64,000 nucleotides of DNA. Source: Papilionanthe hookeriana x Papilionanthe teres (taxonomy: Eukaryota; Streptophyta; Magnoliopsida; Asparagales; Orchidaceae). The notes under the pieces are model-generated. The model was not told where the DNA came from, did no database searches, and worked only from the letters and a program-made list of their open reading frames with translations. Positions 21,730 to 33,305 of this stretch are shown in pieces (the stretch's first letter is position 1; every line of letters begins with the position of its first letter). A program made the position numbers and the translations under genes. The stretch is taken from NCBI GenBank assembly GCA_022702705.1, contig CM040422.1, positions 37,161,270 through 37,225,269 on the forward strand, given 5' to 3'.

Positions 21730-22700
21730 ATGATACCGAGACTCGATGGTCCTCCTATCCTCCCTCCGCATTTTTCAGGTGCCAACAATACAGTTTACAA
21801 TGAGGATCTTGTACCACAAGCTCCTGAGCAGTCCTCTTTAGATCATTTGCCTTCAGAAATGGAAGGAGCCTGGACAATTCAGAAAAGCAGAAAAAAAAGG
21901 AAAGATGTCATGGAACTCAAATACCTGTCTCACACTAATATCATTGATGCTCCGGATCCCGATACTTCTAAGGCCCCTCCCCTAGGTCGACTAGGGCCGG
22001 TAAGGCTACTCACCATGATTAACTTAATGTGCTGGAATGTTAGGGGTGTGAAAAGTCCCGGCACCCTTAACGGAATCAAAAAAATTATCGGGACTTATAG
22101 ACCTTGGATCATTGCATTGCTGGAACCTATGGTTAATAAGCAACACTCTCGCATTCAACAAAAAGTTTAAAGGTTATAATTTCTCTCGCTAACCGTAATA
22201 ATAAAATCCGGCTCTACATTAGACAAGAGATTACTTTCCGTATTCTTGCCGATGACTTCCAGCTTCCTCCACTCGCACTTCAACATTGATCATTTCTCCG
22301 GGCCGGCTACTTTCATCTATGTCGGTTGCACTTCCCTAGATAGATCCATGCTATGGGATAAGCTTATTAATATTAGCAAGTGTTATCCAGGAAAATTGGT
22401 TAGTTGGTGGTGATTTTAACAATATTGCCGATCCTAGTGAGAAATTTGGTGGGAGAACCCCTAACCTCCGAATATGTTGCAATTCACTTCCGAATCCAAA
22501 GTGCTCAATTATTTGACTTGGGCTATATTGGTACTCCCTTCACTTGGCAAAGAGGAAAAATTTTAGAGAGACTAGACAGCATTTCTAGTCAACAAGTAAT
22601 TGGATGAATACCTTCCCAATCACTAGAGTGCACCATTTAAATAGGACTTGTTCGATCACTCTCCCATTATTATTAAGATATCACTTTTTCAAGATAATGG
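21730..22700 (+). pseudogene. ORF1 end and ORF2 endonuclease of L3
   Basis: One open frame of 146 codons (21730-22170) joins a polar ORF1-like tail to the endonuclease start: M-I-N-L-M-C-W-N-V-R-G near 22015 and L-L-E-P near 22122. In a typical LINE these are separate ORFs, so the continuity is probably from mutation. Downstream: G-G-D-F-N-N-I (about 22407), G-T-P-F-T-W-Q-R-G and E-R-L-D (22525-22580). Frameshifted after that. Confidence 0.85.
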
Positions 22701-22899
22701 ACATCCTTCTTTCGCATTTCAAAATGTTTGGGCTAAACACCGTAACTTTCTGAAGTCGTCAAGATAGGGTGGAAATCCCCATCTTCTTCTTTTGATAACC
22801 CTTTAATTAAGCCGTGGAGATTACGAAACATCTATCAAGTCATTTGAAAAGTTGGAACAAAGCCGTCTTTGGTAATGTATTTGAGCAGTGCTAAGCAAT

Positions 22900-24660
22900 C
22901 GGCCGATAAGGTACAATTTCTGGAGGCCGAACTGTGCTAGGAGGCTGGATAATCTCGATGAACTCATGGATGCCCAAGATAAGTATTTACATGCCTCGAC
23001 TATCGAAGAAGAATTTCTATCACGTGAAGATCGTTATTAACAAACAACTGTATGGGGATAGAAACTCCAAGTATTTCCATGCAGTGATCAAATACGTAAG
23101 ACAAATTAATGCAATAACCAAAATCAAAACTCGAGATGGACAGTGGTTAGATGATCCTCTCCCGATTAAGGAGAATGCTCGTTCAAGTACTTTCAAAGCC
23201 TCCTTGCCGCAACCCCTATAGAACTCCGCTGTCTTTAAGGGGGATTTGTTTAATGACCAACCGAATATCGTGCAAAATCTGCAGTTGCTTCATTTACTCG
23301 ATGAAGCCGAGATCCTTCATGCTTTCGAAATCAGTGGATGGGAACAAGGTCGCAGGTCCCGATGGGTTTACTCCGTTTTCTACCCGACGACTCGGGATAT
23401 TGTTGGTAAAGATGTGGTGGAGGCCGTTCAAGCTTTTTCAGTGGGACCGACTTACCAAACTATTTTGCTGCCACAAGTATTGCTCCGATTGCTAAAGATG
23501 AGAAGAGAAGTACCGGAATGATTTCGTACCAATAAGTATCACCAATACTCTCAACAAGATTATTAGTAAGATCATGGTGAGAAGACTTCAGCCATCTCTA
23601 CATCTTTTAGTCGATGAAAACCGACTCGCTTTCATCCGTAATAGGAATATAATGGATAATGTAATGCTTGCTCAAGAATTACTTTTGGAGATCGACAAGC
23701 CTCGCATAGGACATAATGTCATATTTAAGTTGGACCTAAGGAAGGCCTATGATTCTATTAGCCGGCATTTCATCCAAATCATGCTACGTGCAAGAGGCTT
23801 CAGCCAACTTTTTGTTAGTTTATTCGGAGATGGTTAAATAACACTTCCTTCACTATTCTACTCAATGGTTCTAATTATGGGTTCTTTAAACCGGCGAGGG
23901 CTTAAAGCGTGGGGATCCCTTATCTCCAACAATCTTTATACTTGCTTTTGATTGTTTTTCTCGATTTATTAACCAGTGCTCATAGAAATTTTCCATATCT
24001 ATGTTATCATCACAGACTCTAAACCTATCATAAGTCACCTTGCCTATGCCGATGATGTGATCCTCTTCACTAATGGTGGCAAACAATCTATAAAGAAGTC
24101 CTCGGATATTCCGAAACATCTTCGACAAGTCTCGTAGCTGGAACTCAACAAACACAAATGTCAATTCATGGCTGGGAAACATTTCGGAAATATCAATTGG
24201 ATAAAGGATACTACCGGTTTTTCTACTTCGATAAGCCTTTAAAATATCTAGGGTTTCGGTTAATCAAAGGTAGGAAGAAACAAACTCGGCATGATGAAGT
24301 GGTTCACAAGGTCACAGCTCGATTAACGATTGGACCAACAGTTTTCTCTCCAATGGTGGGAGGGTGACCCTTCTCAAGAGTATTCTTACCACCTTCCCAT
24401 TGTTTACTATGGGGATGGTCGAATGAAGAAAAGCATACAAAGACTGCCGGAAACTACCTTTAACAATTTTTTGTGGGAGGGGCAAGACAAACAAGCACAT
24501 CGGGCCACCTGGAATAAGTCGTGTAAACCCATTAAATCCGGTGGCCTAGGGTTCAAGAGCTTTCAACACATCGAAAAATTTTCCTTTGTAAACCGTGGAT
24601 GAAATTCAGGAAACTCGATACCCCGTGGGCTCAATTCTTATTAGCTAAATATCGCGAACT
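22900..24660 (+). pseudogene. reverse transcriptase of L3
   Basis: Blocks in order: N-S-K-Y-F-H-A-V-I-K (about 23060), G-N-K-V-A-G-P-D-G-F-T (about 23340), V-R-R-L-Q-P (23577), K-L-D-L-R-K-A-Y-D-S-I (about 23727), R-G-D-P-L-S-P-T in a shifted frame (about 23905, Arg replaces the usual Gln), Y-A-D-D (24045-24056), and thumb blocks to about 24600. Confidence 0.88.
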
Positions 24661-24999
24661 AGCCATCCCGATGCCGTGAAGTTGAAAATTGGGGATTCTC
24701 AACAATGGAAAAGTTTACTAAAGATCGGGATCGAAGCTAATAATTTTTTCGCTGGGAGATTAGAAATGGTTCCGCCAATTTCGGCTTCGACAACCGGCTT
24801 TTGGATGAACGACCGTATCCCATCCCTAACATTTCTCCGAATTATAATTCTAGAGTTGTCGATTTCTGGACTAACCATCAATGGGATGAAGAAAAATTGA
24901 AGGAGGTTGTGGATATTTCATCCATTCAAAAGATCAAGGAGATCCCCATTATTAGAGTACAGGAGAAATCCGATAAGCTCATTCTCAAGAAACCTCCCT

Positions 25000-25431
25000 C
25001 TCAATCTATTAACTCCTACATCTACCAAATCCACACATCATCGGCCTCAAAATAATTGGGGTTGTCACCTATGGAATAAATATTTGACCCCTCTATGTCA
25101 TTTTTCACCGGAGATTGTTTCACGATTCTTGCCTATTGATGATATACCGAAATCGAAGGGCCTTAGGCTGGTTTCCAGATGCCATCTTTGTCGTGCTCGG
25201 GAGGAATCATATGACCACCTATTTCTTCAATGTCCCGTGGTTAGGGAAGTATGGAATAGAGGCTTGGAGCATTTCCAACTCACACAACACTTCAAGAACT
25301 CGGACATCCGTAGAGGACTCGCTGGGTCGACTCGCCGGAACCGAGGCTTCCAATGTATCCACTTATCATTTGGTGGTTTGTCCGGATGGCAAGAAATAAA
25401 AATAAGTATGAGAACCGTTTATGTTCTATAA
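25000..25431 (+). pseudogene. zf-RVT-like segment of L3
   Basis: A 174-codon open frame (24907-25431) includes W-N-K-Y-L-T-P-L-C-H-F, L-P-I-D-D, K-S-K-G-L-R and a C-H-L-C-x(9)-H-L-F-L-Q-C zinc-binding pattern. The Cys/His residues are better kept here than in L1. Confidence 0.82.
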
Positions 25432-25468
25432 ACCAAATCCTTGCTAACTCGCTGCTCCTTCATACACA

Positions 25469-26019
25469 GTGGCTAATATTAAACATGAATTGAGGAACAA
25501 AACCAGGATCCAAATTAAGTTATTTCACCGGATCCCTCCCTCCACTTCTTGGGTCAAAGTTAACATAGATGGGAGTTATTCCCTAATTCTTCCGGTTGTG
25601 GTGGTGTGTGTAGGAACCACCAAGGTAAATTACTGTGGGGATTTCAAACTTCTATTGTCTCCGATTCTCCTCTTCAATCCGAAATGACCGCTGCCATTCG
25701 GGCTCTTAAGGTTGCTAAGGCTGCTGGGCACTCTCTTATTTGGATGGAATCTGATTCACTTCAACTAGTCAATATAATGGATGGCATTACTGATGTTCCA
25801 TGGATGCTTATTTACCTTCAAAGATCTTTGATGGGCTTAACAAAGGAGGTGACAATCCACTGGAGCCATTTGCATAGGGAGGGAAATCAACCAGCAAATT
25901 GGCTTGCAAAAACGGCTTCAAAAACTGCAACTTTCAAATGTTTCAATTTCTCTTCTGGGTATCTAAAACAACTACTTTTTGGTGATTTGCTTTCACTTCC
26001 TTTTATCAGATGTAACTAA
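25469..26019 (+). pseudogene. RNase H domain of L3
   Basis: W-V-K-V-N-I-D-G-S (about 25551) in the first frame, then after one shift a 137-codon open stretch with L-Q-S-E-M-T-A-A (Glu), M-E-S-D-S (Asp) and H-R-E-G-N-Q-P-A-N-W-L-A-K. It ends at 26017-26019, 33 bases before the poly(A). This is the best preserved RNase H of the window. Confidence 0.92.
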
Positions 26020-26062
26020 ACTTTGCTCCTTAATGCATTTTATATTTTGTTGAAAAAAAAAA

Positions 26063-26082
26063 TATATATATATATACATACA

Positions 26083-26114
<32 letters not shown>

Positions 26115-26139
26115 CATATATATACATATATATATATAC

Positions 26140-26225
<86 letters not shown>
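26063..26225. repeat. (TA)n tract shared by the 3' ends of L3 and L4
   Basis: TACATACATA-type repeats pass into pure (TA)n at 26151-26225. L3 (+) ends on its left and L4 (-) ends on its right, the same tail-to-tail arrangement as at 15517-15685. Confidence 0.95.
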
Positions 26226-26228
<3 letters not shown>

Positions 26229-26555
26229 GAAAGGAGCTCGCAGAGGCTCCCAACATGTTAATAATAATAGTTCTTACAAGATACATTGTAACCTTCCTCC
26301 CTAAATGATCCAAAAAATAAGAAACCCTCATGGCAACAAGCCAATAAACTCTTGATAATAAAACATTCCAATAAAGAAGTTACAACCAAGAAGTACCCCT
26401 GCGGGACAAGAAAACCTAGGAGATAAAGAGAACCAGCCATGGTGCCATAAAGACCAGTAAATCAACAGGTATGGAGGTTGGCTCTGATATTGGGAATTTC
26501 TAACGGATCTCCATTCAACGGATAAATTAGTGGAGTGGGGAAGGAGGCGGAGATT

Positions 26556-26990
26556 TCACCGGTTCCGATAGGCTGAGGTATTTCTTGCCGACCGGCTTGC
26601 GGGTCCGTTACCTTCCCCGAATGTGAACCGAAGTTGGTGCATACAATAGTCTTTAAGCTTGCTGATTTTATTGAGCCACAATTGAAGATGCCAAGGGAGG
26701 GCTTCTTCAGTGTCCATAGAAGTGATGATAGTGGATGAGTCTACTTCCACTATAAGAAATTTCCAATGAAAGTATGATGCAAGTTTAAAAGCCCAGTACA
26801 CAGCAATGAATTCAGCCTCAAGAGCATCCTTAGCAGCCACTGGGATTTGGAAGAAAAGAATACACCTTCCCATGGGATTTCTAAAAACCCCACCCACCCC
26901 AGCCCCCAAGGGAGTGAAGCTACCATCAGTGTTAGCTTTGATAAAAGGTGTATGGGGGTTGCCAGGTTACTAAAGTTATAGCAGTGGGGG
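26556..26990 (-). pseudogene. RNase H domain of L4
   Basis: A-x-T-D-G-S (about 26935), G-V-G-G-V-F-R-N, A-L-E-A-E-F (Glu) and V-E-V-D-S-S (Asp) are present; the open stretch runs 26909-26556. The terminal H-x-x-x-E-G-N-x-P-A block (G-E-G-N-G-P-A-S-R) is altered at the expected His/Arg side. Confidence 0.88.
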
Positions 26991-27372
26991 GTCTTTTTCT
27001 CGCTTCGTTTAATGGGCATATCTGAGGGAAACCTTTCCATTTACTCAGCTTTCTGATAAAACTGATGCAATTATTTGCCACTTTGATTGCACAAGGTTTG
27101 TGGTCATCAAAAGCTGAGTGGTTTCTATATTTCCATTTGAAGCAGGCAAGAATTAGTGGAATTTGTCCCATCTTGGCCCTCTGCCAGTCATACCAACTGT
27201 CCCAGAAATTAAGCCATGACAGGGTTAGCAGATTTACCATGAAATGCTTTATGCAGAGAATCCAAACTTGCTGAGAAAAGCTGCAGTGAAAGAAGAGATG
27301 CCTAGCAGACTCCTCATTCATTCTACACAGTCTGCAGATGGAGGGTCCCCTCAGTCCTTTAAGTTTAAGCAG
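26932..27372 (-). pseudogene. zf-RVT-like segment of L4 (downstream piece)
   Basis: C-R-L-C-R-M-N-E-E-S-A-R-H-L-F-F-H-C is a complete Cys-Cys-His-Cys zinc pattern (about 27330-27275), followed by a 129-codon open stretch to 26932. The upstream half of the domain is on the other side of XA. Confidence 0.88.
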
Positions 27373-27381
27373 GTCATTGTT

Positions 27382-27402
27382 GACCTCATTTTTGATGAGG
27401 TC
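27382..27402. promoter_or_regulatory. 5' terminal hairpin of XA
   Basis: GACCTCAT, 5-base loop, ATGAGGTC: a perfect 8-bp stem four bases inside the element end. XB has the same stem at 40953-40973. Confidence 0.75.
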
Positions 27403-29748
27403 TTCTCTTCTTCTTTTTAGTACTTAGGATCTAGCCTTAGGCTTTTCCTTTGACTATCTTAGAGGACTAGAATTGGTACCCACCACTTAGAAATTCAAAC
27501 CACTTCTTAACTCCCTGCAAACTCTATAAACTTGACTATAGACCCCTAATCACCTAGAGGGTTGAAATCAAATGTGGAAGTTTAAAGGATGAGTTCCTAT
27601 AGGACTCTTCGGCCTTAGGACCGCCCAGGTGGCTCGGTCCGGTGAAGGGCTGACTTACACACACACTACACCTATACACTACACTTTCATACACATCCTA
27701 AAAACCACACCCATACCCAACTTGACCTCCTGACTCATGAAAGTGACCCACATGGATGGTCCTTAACCCCTAAGCCTTTGGCTAAGAGGGTTAGGAACAA
27801 CATGGTGGATGCTTCAAATGAGTCCCTTCATGGCTCATGTGGGCTTGATATGGCTTCATGGCTCAACCAAAATGATTTCATTTCACTTATATTTACCCAA
27901 TTTTCAATTTTCCAAATTTTCAATTTTCCAAATTTTCAATTTTTGACCCCCGGAACCCTACACCCTCCTAGCCCACCCGGAGCCCTTGAAATTACCCAAA
28001 ATTTTCAAAATTTCCAAATCACCCAAAATTCCTCAAAACCAATCCCAAACATTTCCACATTACTCAAATTGATCATTCATAGCCAAAAATACCAAAAATT
28101 CCAAAAATACCTCCCAATACCCTCCAAATACCCCTCTTGATCCCAAAATCCAAAAATTCAAAAAATTCCCAGAAAATTCCAGAAAATCTCAAATATTCCC
28201 AATTTCATTTTGTTCAACTACACCATGGGCTAATTTTGTCAATTTACCCTACTTTTGTCAAAATCCCTAATTTGACCCATTTTTAACCCAAAGTGAACCC
28301 AATGTCAAACCAAACCTACCTAATTGACCCAAATTCTGGTCCAATTCAATTTTAAACTTCAATTCAACATTCCCAACACCAATCTAGACCAAAGCTAAAT
28401 CCAATTTGATTGACATTTGGATCCAATTTCACTTTTTGCCTTAAAGCCCAATTTGGACCCATAACCCAAACTTAACCCAAACTCACCCAATTCAGCTCCA
28501 ATTGACCCCAAATCTTTTCCAAACCTCCCTTAACATCCCTACAAACAAAACACTAACATGATTTGCCCAACATTTATACCCAAACCCCACTTAAATTCAA
28601 CCCAAAACCAATAAGCCCAATTTTGACCTAAACCCAAACCTAACCCAAATAAGCCCAAACCCCAAAATCAAAGCCCAACCAAAGCCAAAACCTCTTTTGA
28701 AACAGCCCTATAAACATTTCCCAACATTAATTTTACACCAATTTCAACATTAGTTCAACATTGGCCCAAATTAGCCCAATTCGACCTACATCGGCCACTT
28801 TACCAAAAAGCCCAAATTCAACCCAATTCAAACCCAAATCACTCCAAACTTGTTTCAAATTACTCATGGCACATTCCTAAACCAAACCCAACAATTATTT
28901 GGTCCAAACTTTTACAAAGTTCCCATCCACCAATTTATTTTCAAGCCTAAAGCCCACTTCCTTAAACCTTCCTAAAAGCCCATCCAAGACAAATTCAAAA
29001 GCCCAAAGTTCATGACAAAGCCCACATGACACTTTCCCTCATCACACATTCAATTTAAAATCATTCCTAAAGTCCTAATTTATCATTAAATGATTCCAAA
29101 TCAAGCCTCATAACAATTCCCATCAAAATGCCAAAATTCACAAAATTCCTTTTTCATGAAATTGACCAAATCTTTTCCCAAGCCATATGAAGCCATAAAG
29201 CCACATGTAAGCCATTGGCAAGCCATGAGAATTTCTAATTTGTCAACCCTTCTTAAATGGCAAAAGGAGGAGGTCCTTTAAGCACCTCCTAAAAGTCATT
29301 AACCTTAAACATGTTTCCCCTTAACCCAAATTTAATCCAAATATATTTGGATAGGGACTTCTCCATGCCAAACCAACTGATTCCTTTGACACCTAAAGCC
29401 ACCTTGGAGGGTGAACCAAGCCCAAAAGGATGGGTTGACCCATTTAGAGCCAAAATAGCCACACCCCCCATGCCACTTTGATCCAACTCCTTTACACATG
29501 TCCAAACCCAATTGACTTCACCATTGCCAAGCCCCGACCTCCCCGGTCAAGATGGTGACTCATGCCCGCCGGCCACCCGCCCGGGTCGCCGGAAAACACC
29601 ACACCCGAGAGCTCACATGTGAGCCAACTTTGGAATTCCACCTCGTCGAGCCGCTCCATGCCCAATGGCCACCATGGCTCGTTCTTCCCATGACCGCAGC
29701 AGCTGATCCCAGCCCCTCGTCATCCCCGTGAGGCTCTCCAGCCACCTC

Positions 29749-29756
29749 TATTTAAA
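29749..29756 (+). promoter_or_regulatory. TATA box of XA
   Basis: TATTTAAA inside a conserved CTATTTAAACCC at the start of the GC-rich zone. XB has it at 43183-43190. Transcription would start near 29780, giving a U3-like part of about 2.4 kb and about 5.1 kb downstream. Confidence 0.55.
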
Positions 29757-30181
29757 CCCGACCCCCTCACGGCCATGAGAGGAGAGTTGCACAAACCTTG
29801 CCGAAACTCGCCAAAATCGATCCAAACCCTTCTCCATCCTTAGAGCAGCTTGATCCCCAGAGTGTCAATTTGCCCTAACCCCCATCACCGTAATCCAATT
29901 TCTCAACCGAAATTTCACCCAAAACCAGGACACTTTGCCACAGCTGAGCTAATCCTCAAATCGACCGGTCCTACACCTTCACTGGACCAAGAGGAGAAGT
30001 TCCCCACTGAAAGCCCCATCTCCAGGCCACCCAGTTGCTCCAGCCTCCAAGCTTTGTGATCGGCTGTGGTCGAAATCCTACCTAGACAATTCACTAGGCC
30101 AAGGGACTTCATCTGGAGCTTGCTGGGATCCAATCGAAGGTGACACAACCCTCAGATCGAAGCCACACTTCTCTGAGCAAA

Positions 30182-30187
30182 GGTATG
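30182..30187 (+). other. candidate splice donor of the XA transcript
   Basis: A consensus-like AG/GTATG lies about 400 bases after the predicted transcription start. XB keeps AAG/GTATG at 43612. Splicing itself is inference. Confidence 0.4.
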
Positions 30188-32394
30188 GCCTCACTCTTCT
30201 TCCCGAGCTTCTGAACATTCTCCATTTTCATTGAGTGAATTTTATGCCACATAAACCGTATGGATATGTTCGTCTTCTCGAGATGAATCCATAGAGCATA
30301 AGAACGTTAAATTTGGCCAAGTATCGAGTGAGATCTTAGGCCTAGAAGACGGACGGCTGGGGACGATGAACGGATGCCGTTCATTTAATATACGCGCGGA
30401 CGGACGACCAGGATCGCTCCGGATCAGGAGATGGAACGACACAGCGGGCCCCCGGAGCCCTGAGTCCGATGGCGGCGTCGAATCGGAGAGCGCCACGCGG
30501 AGTTTCGGAGCTGCCGAGGTTGACGCGGCGCCGCGTGGATAAATAGAAAATTAGGGTATTTTCTGATTTATTTAGATCCCTAAACTTCAAAAATCCATAA
30601 CTTTGTGTAGAAAAATCAGAGAAATAAAATAAAAATACCCTCTTGCTCAGTGAACAGAGGAGAATAATGTGAAAAAGAAATCATTTAATTTCATCAAGTA
30701 TTTTATTTTTAATGATTTATTTCCCCTCTGCATTATTTTAATTCTCCATGCATATAGGAAATTCACCATGGCACGAGACCATAGGGCTTTTGAGGCCTCC
30801 GAATTTGGGAACATTCCCCGAATTTTCCAAAGTCGAGGCCATCCCTATGAGAAGTTATTGATTTTTCAAATTCATGTTGCTGTTTTGAGTATTTTAATTC
30901 CAATAATTAGCATGTTGTGAAATAAATTCTAAGAAAATTTGGTGATTTCTCTTATGACCAGAGGACCCTAGGAAAAATAGGTTTTTAGTTAATTCATTTA
31001 AAATAACCCTAATTGGCTTAAACACCCAAAATAGGTCCCTAATTAATTAGAGCTAATCATACATCAAATTGACTTGAAATTAATTCTCCATTGACCTTTA
31101 GGATCAGAGGAACCCACCATAAAAATTTGAAGTCAATTGGACTTGGTTAGCCCTACTAAATGGGTTGATTAAGCCATTTAATCAATTTGAATTTCAAAAA
31201 TTCATAACTTTCAAAATACTTTTCAAAAATTCACCAAATTGGTTTTGGAGCCTCTCTGATGTCAGGGGAATTTAAGAAAATTAAAATTTCAATTTTCTAA
31301 AAAGTTGATTTTTTTGGTATTATTTTAATATTTTAATAATTAAAAAATAATAAAAATCATAAAAATAATAAAATTCACCAAAATGTCACATTTTGAATTT
31401 TAATCACTTAGGAACAAATCCATTATTTTTCTTAGGTCTATTTGATGAGATATTAAATTTTAAAGCCCTAGGGTAATTTTAAAATTAAAAAAATGTATTT
31501 TCTAGCATTTTCATTAAAATAATTATAATAAATCAAAGAAAAATCAGAAAATTGCAAAAATTGATTCTTTGATTTCCTTGATATCAGAGAGATTTTTGAA
31601 AAATATAAATTTCATTTTTCAACCTTTATTTTATTTTTAAATTAATTAATACTCCAAAACTTAAAATAATTATAATAAAAATAATATAATTCAAAAAATC
31701 ACCAAAGTTGGTCCAAGTGGTCCTCTGGTCATTAAGAATGTTCTATAATTTTCTTAAGGACGGAAACTCTCCCTTGGTCATGTTATTAAAATTTCCTTGG
31801 AAATTCCTATTTTCCATCAAAAATAATTACATAAATAAATTAAATACAGAAAAATCACATTTTCTCCTCTCATGTCTTTATTGGCATATGAGTGAAGTCA
31901 CATAAAAATTTCAAGTTCATTTAAGCTCAATTTAGTGAGTTATGAAATTATTAAGCTTGAAGGGCAAAATGGTAATTAAAATTTTAACCTTTAATTAAAA
32001 CTTTAGGTTTAATAAAATTAACAAGTAAAATATTTGATCTTAGTCTGATTTGGATGATTGAAATTTAAATAATTAAAGGGTAGAAACCTACTAAACAATT
32101 TAAAATAATTGAAATAAACTTTAATTAAATAATTGATTAAATTTGGAAGAATAATGAAATTGGAATTATTAAAATAGGGATGTTATTAGGAAGAAATTTA
32201 TTCTTTAATTTAAGAATCCCTAAATTAATCATCTCAATAATATTTAATTCCTAATTAAAATGATAATCCAAATTTAAGATTTAAAATGCTAAAAGACTTA
32301 ATCATTAAGTTAAATTAAAGTTAAATTATTTAAATTAAATCCTTTTAAAATTTCAATTAAATTAATACTTTAACAATTATAATTAAATCATCTT

Positions 32395-32755
32395 TAAAAT
32401 ATAAAAAATAAAATATTAAATTAAAATTAAAAATAAAATTAAATTAAAATTTAAATTAAATTAAATTAAATTAAATCAAATTAAATTAAATTAAAATTAA
32501 ATTAAAACAAATTAAATTAAATCAAATTAAATCAAATTAAAATTAAATTAAAAAAATTAAATTAAATCAAATTAAATTAAATTAAATTAAATTAAATCAT
32601 ATTAAATTAAATTAAATTAAATTAAATTAAATTAAATTAAAAAAAATAAAATCAAGTTAAAATTAAAATTAAATTAAATTAAATAAATCAAATTAAAATT
32701 AAACCAAATTAAATCAAATTAAACTAAAGTTAAATTAAATTGAATTAAAAATAAC
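32395..32755 (+). repeat. (TTAAA)n-rich satellite expansion inside XA
   Basis: AAATT/TTAAA pentamers and close variants run about 360 bases. XB has only ordinary AT-rich sequence at the matching place (about 45780-46020), so the expansion arose in XA after the two copies separated. Confidence 0.9.
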
Positions 32756-33279
32756 ATCACCTAAGACATGAAGGAATTAAATATAAAGCAACTTGAACAC
32801 TATTCCAAACTTAAACCCATTAACTGAAATTAAATTAAATCACAAACCATTTGAACATCAATTTGCCCTCGAAAGCTTTGGTTATCATAACTCCTAAATA
32901 GAACATTAAATGAAATGTTACCCCACTTATAGGATATTCAAATGTCCTAGTTCACTGAGCAAGATAACAAAACTTGAATTCTCGGAAGATTACTTCACCT
33001 GATCAATTAAATTCATTTGGACTTAAAACAATCCTAGCAGTATGAAAAGATGTTTAAGATTCTTCTTAAGAACTTTCTCAATATGATAGGATACTTATAA
33101 GAACAATTGAACTTAATTGTTCTTTGATGAAGAAAATCGTCCTCAAACCAAAACACAAGAACCTAGACGTCCTAGGAAATGACTAGCTATAGGATTAGGA
33201 ACTTGGTAGAAAACCATAACCCTTCCCTTAGCTTTACCTAGGAGCTTGCTTAAATATTCTAATTGTGTTTTAAGTGCAG

Positions 33280-33305
33280 CTTGGGATGACCGGAAGACCC
33301 TCCAG
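33280..33305 (+). other. candidate 26-nt exon in XA
   Basis: It is preceded by TTTTAAGTGCAG and followed by GTACGC. XB has an exon of the same length with the same flanks at 46612-46637, although the interior differs at several bases. It is a candidate internal leader exon. Confidence 0.4.

Larger units (their letters stand above)
20421..26062 (+). mobile_element. L3: near full-length LINE, plus strand, degenerate
   Basis: About 5.6 kb. The 5' region (GCTCTGCTAGGGTTT at 20444) is shared with the 5' end of L4, so the start is probably authentic. It carries ORF1, endonuclease, RT and RNase H, and ends in a GTTG plus poly(A)10 sequence (26053-26062) joined to (TA)n. L2 has a similar end on its strand. 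Frames are broken throughout except in the RNase H domain. Confidence 0.9.
26226..27377 (-). mobile_element. L4, 3' part (zf-RVT end, RNase H, 3' UTR)
   Basis: It begins at 27377, at the XA insertion, in the middle of the zinc-binding segment, and continues through RNase H to the 3' end at 26226. Deleting XA together with one GTCAT copy joins this piece in frame to the L4 part at 34857: P-T-D-D followed by L-L-K-L-K-G-L-R-G-P-S, the order seen in L1 and L2. Confidence 0.93.

Noticed and set aside
27778..28140. ORFs in the left part of XA, rich in Asn, Gln, Phe and Pro
   Set aside because: They arise from low-complexity CA-rich sequence, and XB does not keep the frame.
27880..29550. Telomere-like repeats (CCCAAAC, AACCCAAA)
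   Set aside because: There is no regular CCCTAAA array; the sequence is irregular CA-rich DNA.
29289..30590. Several 60-85-codon ORFs in the GC-rich zone of XA and at 43306-43994 in XB
   Set aside because: The GC-rich sequence has few stops by chance. No frame is shared by both copies and no domain is recognisable.
30669..30920. Short ORF in XA with an ATG conserved in XB (M-A-R-D-H...)
   Set aside because: XB has a stop at the third codon and indels that change the frame; differences between copies do not favour third positions.
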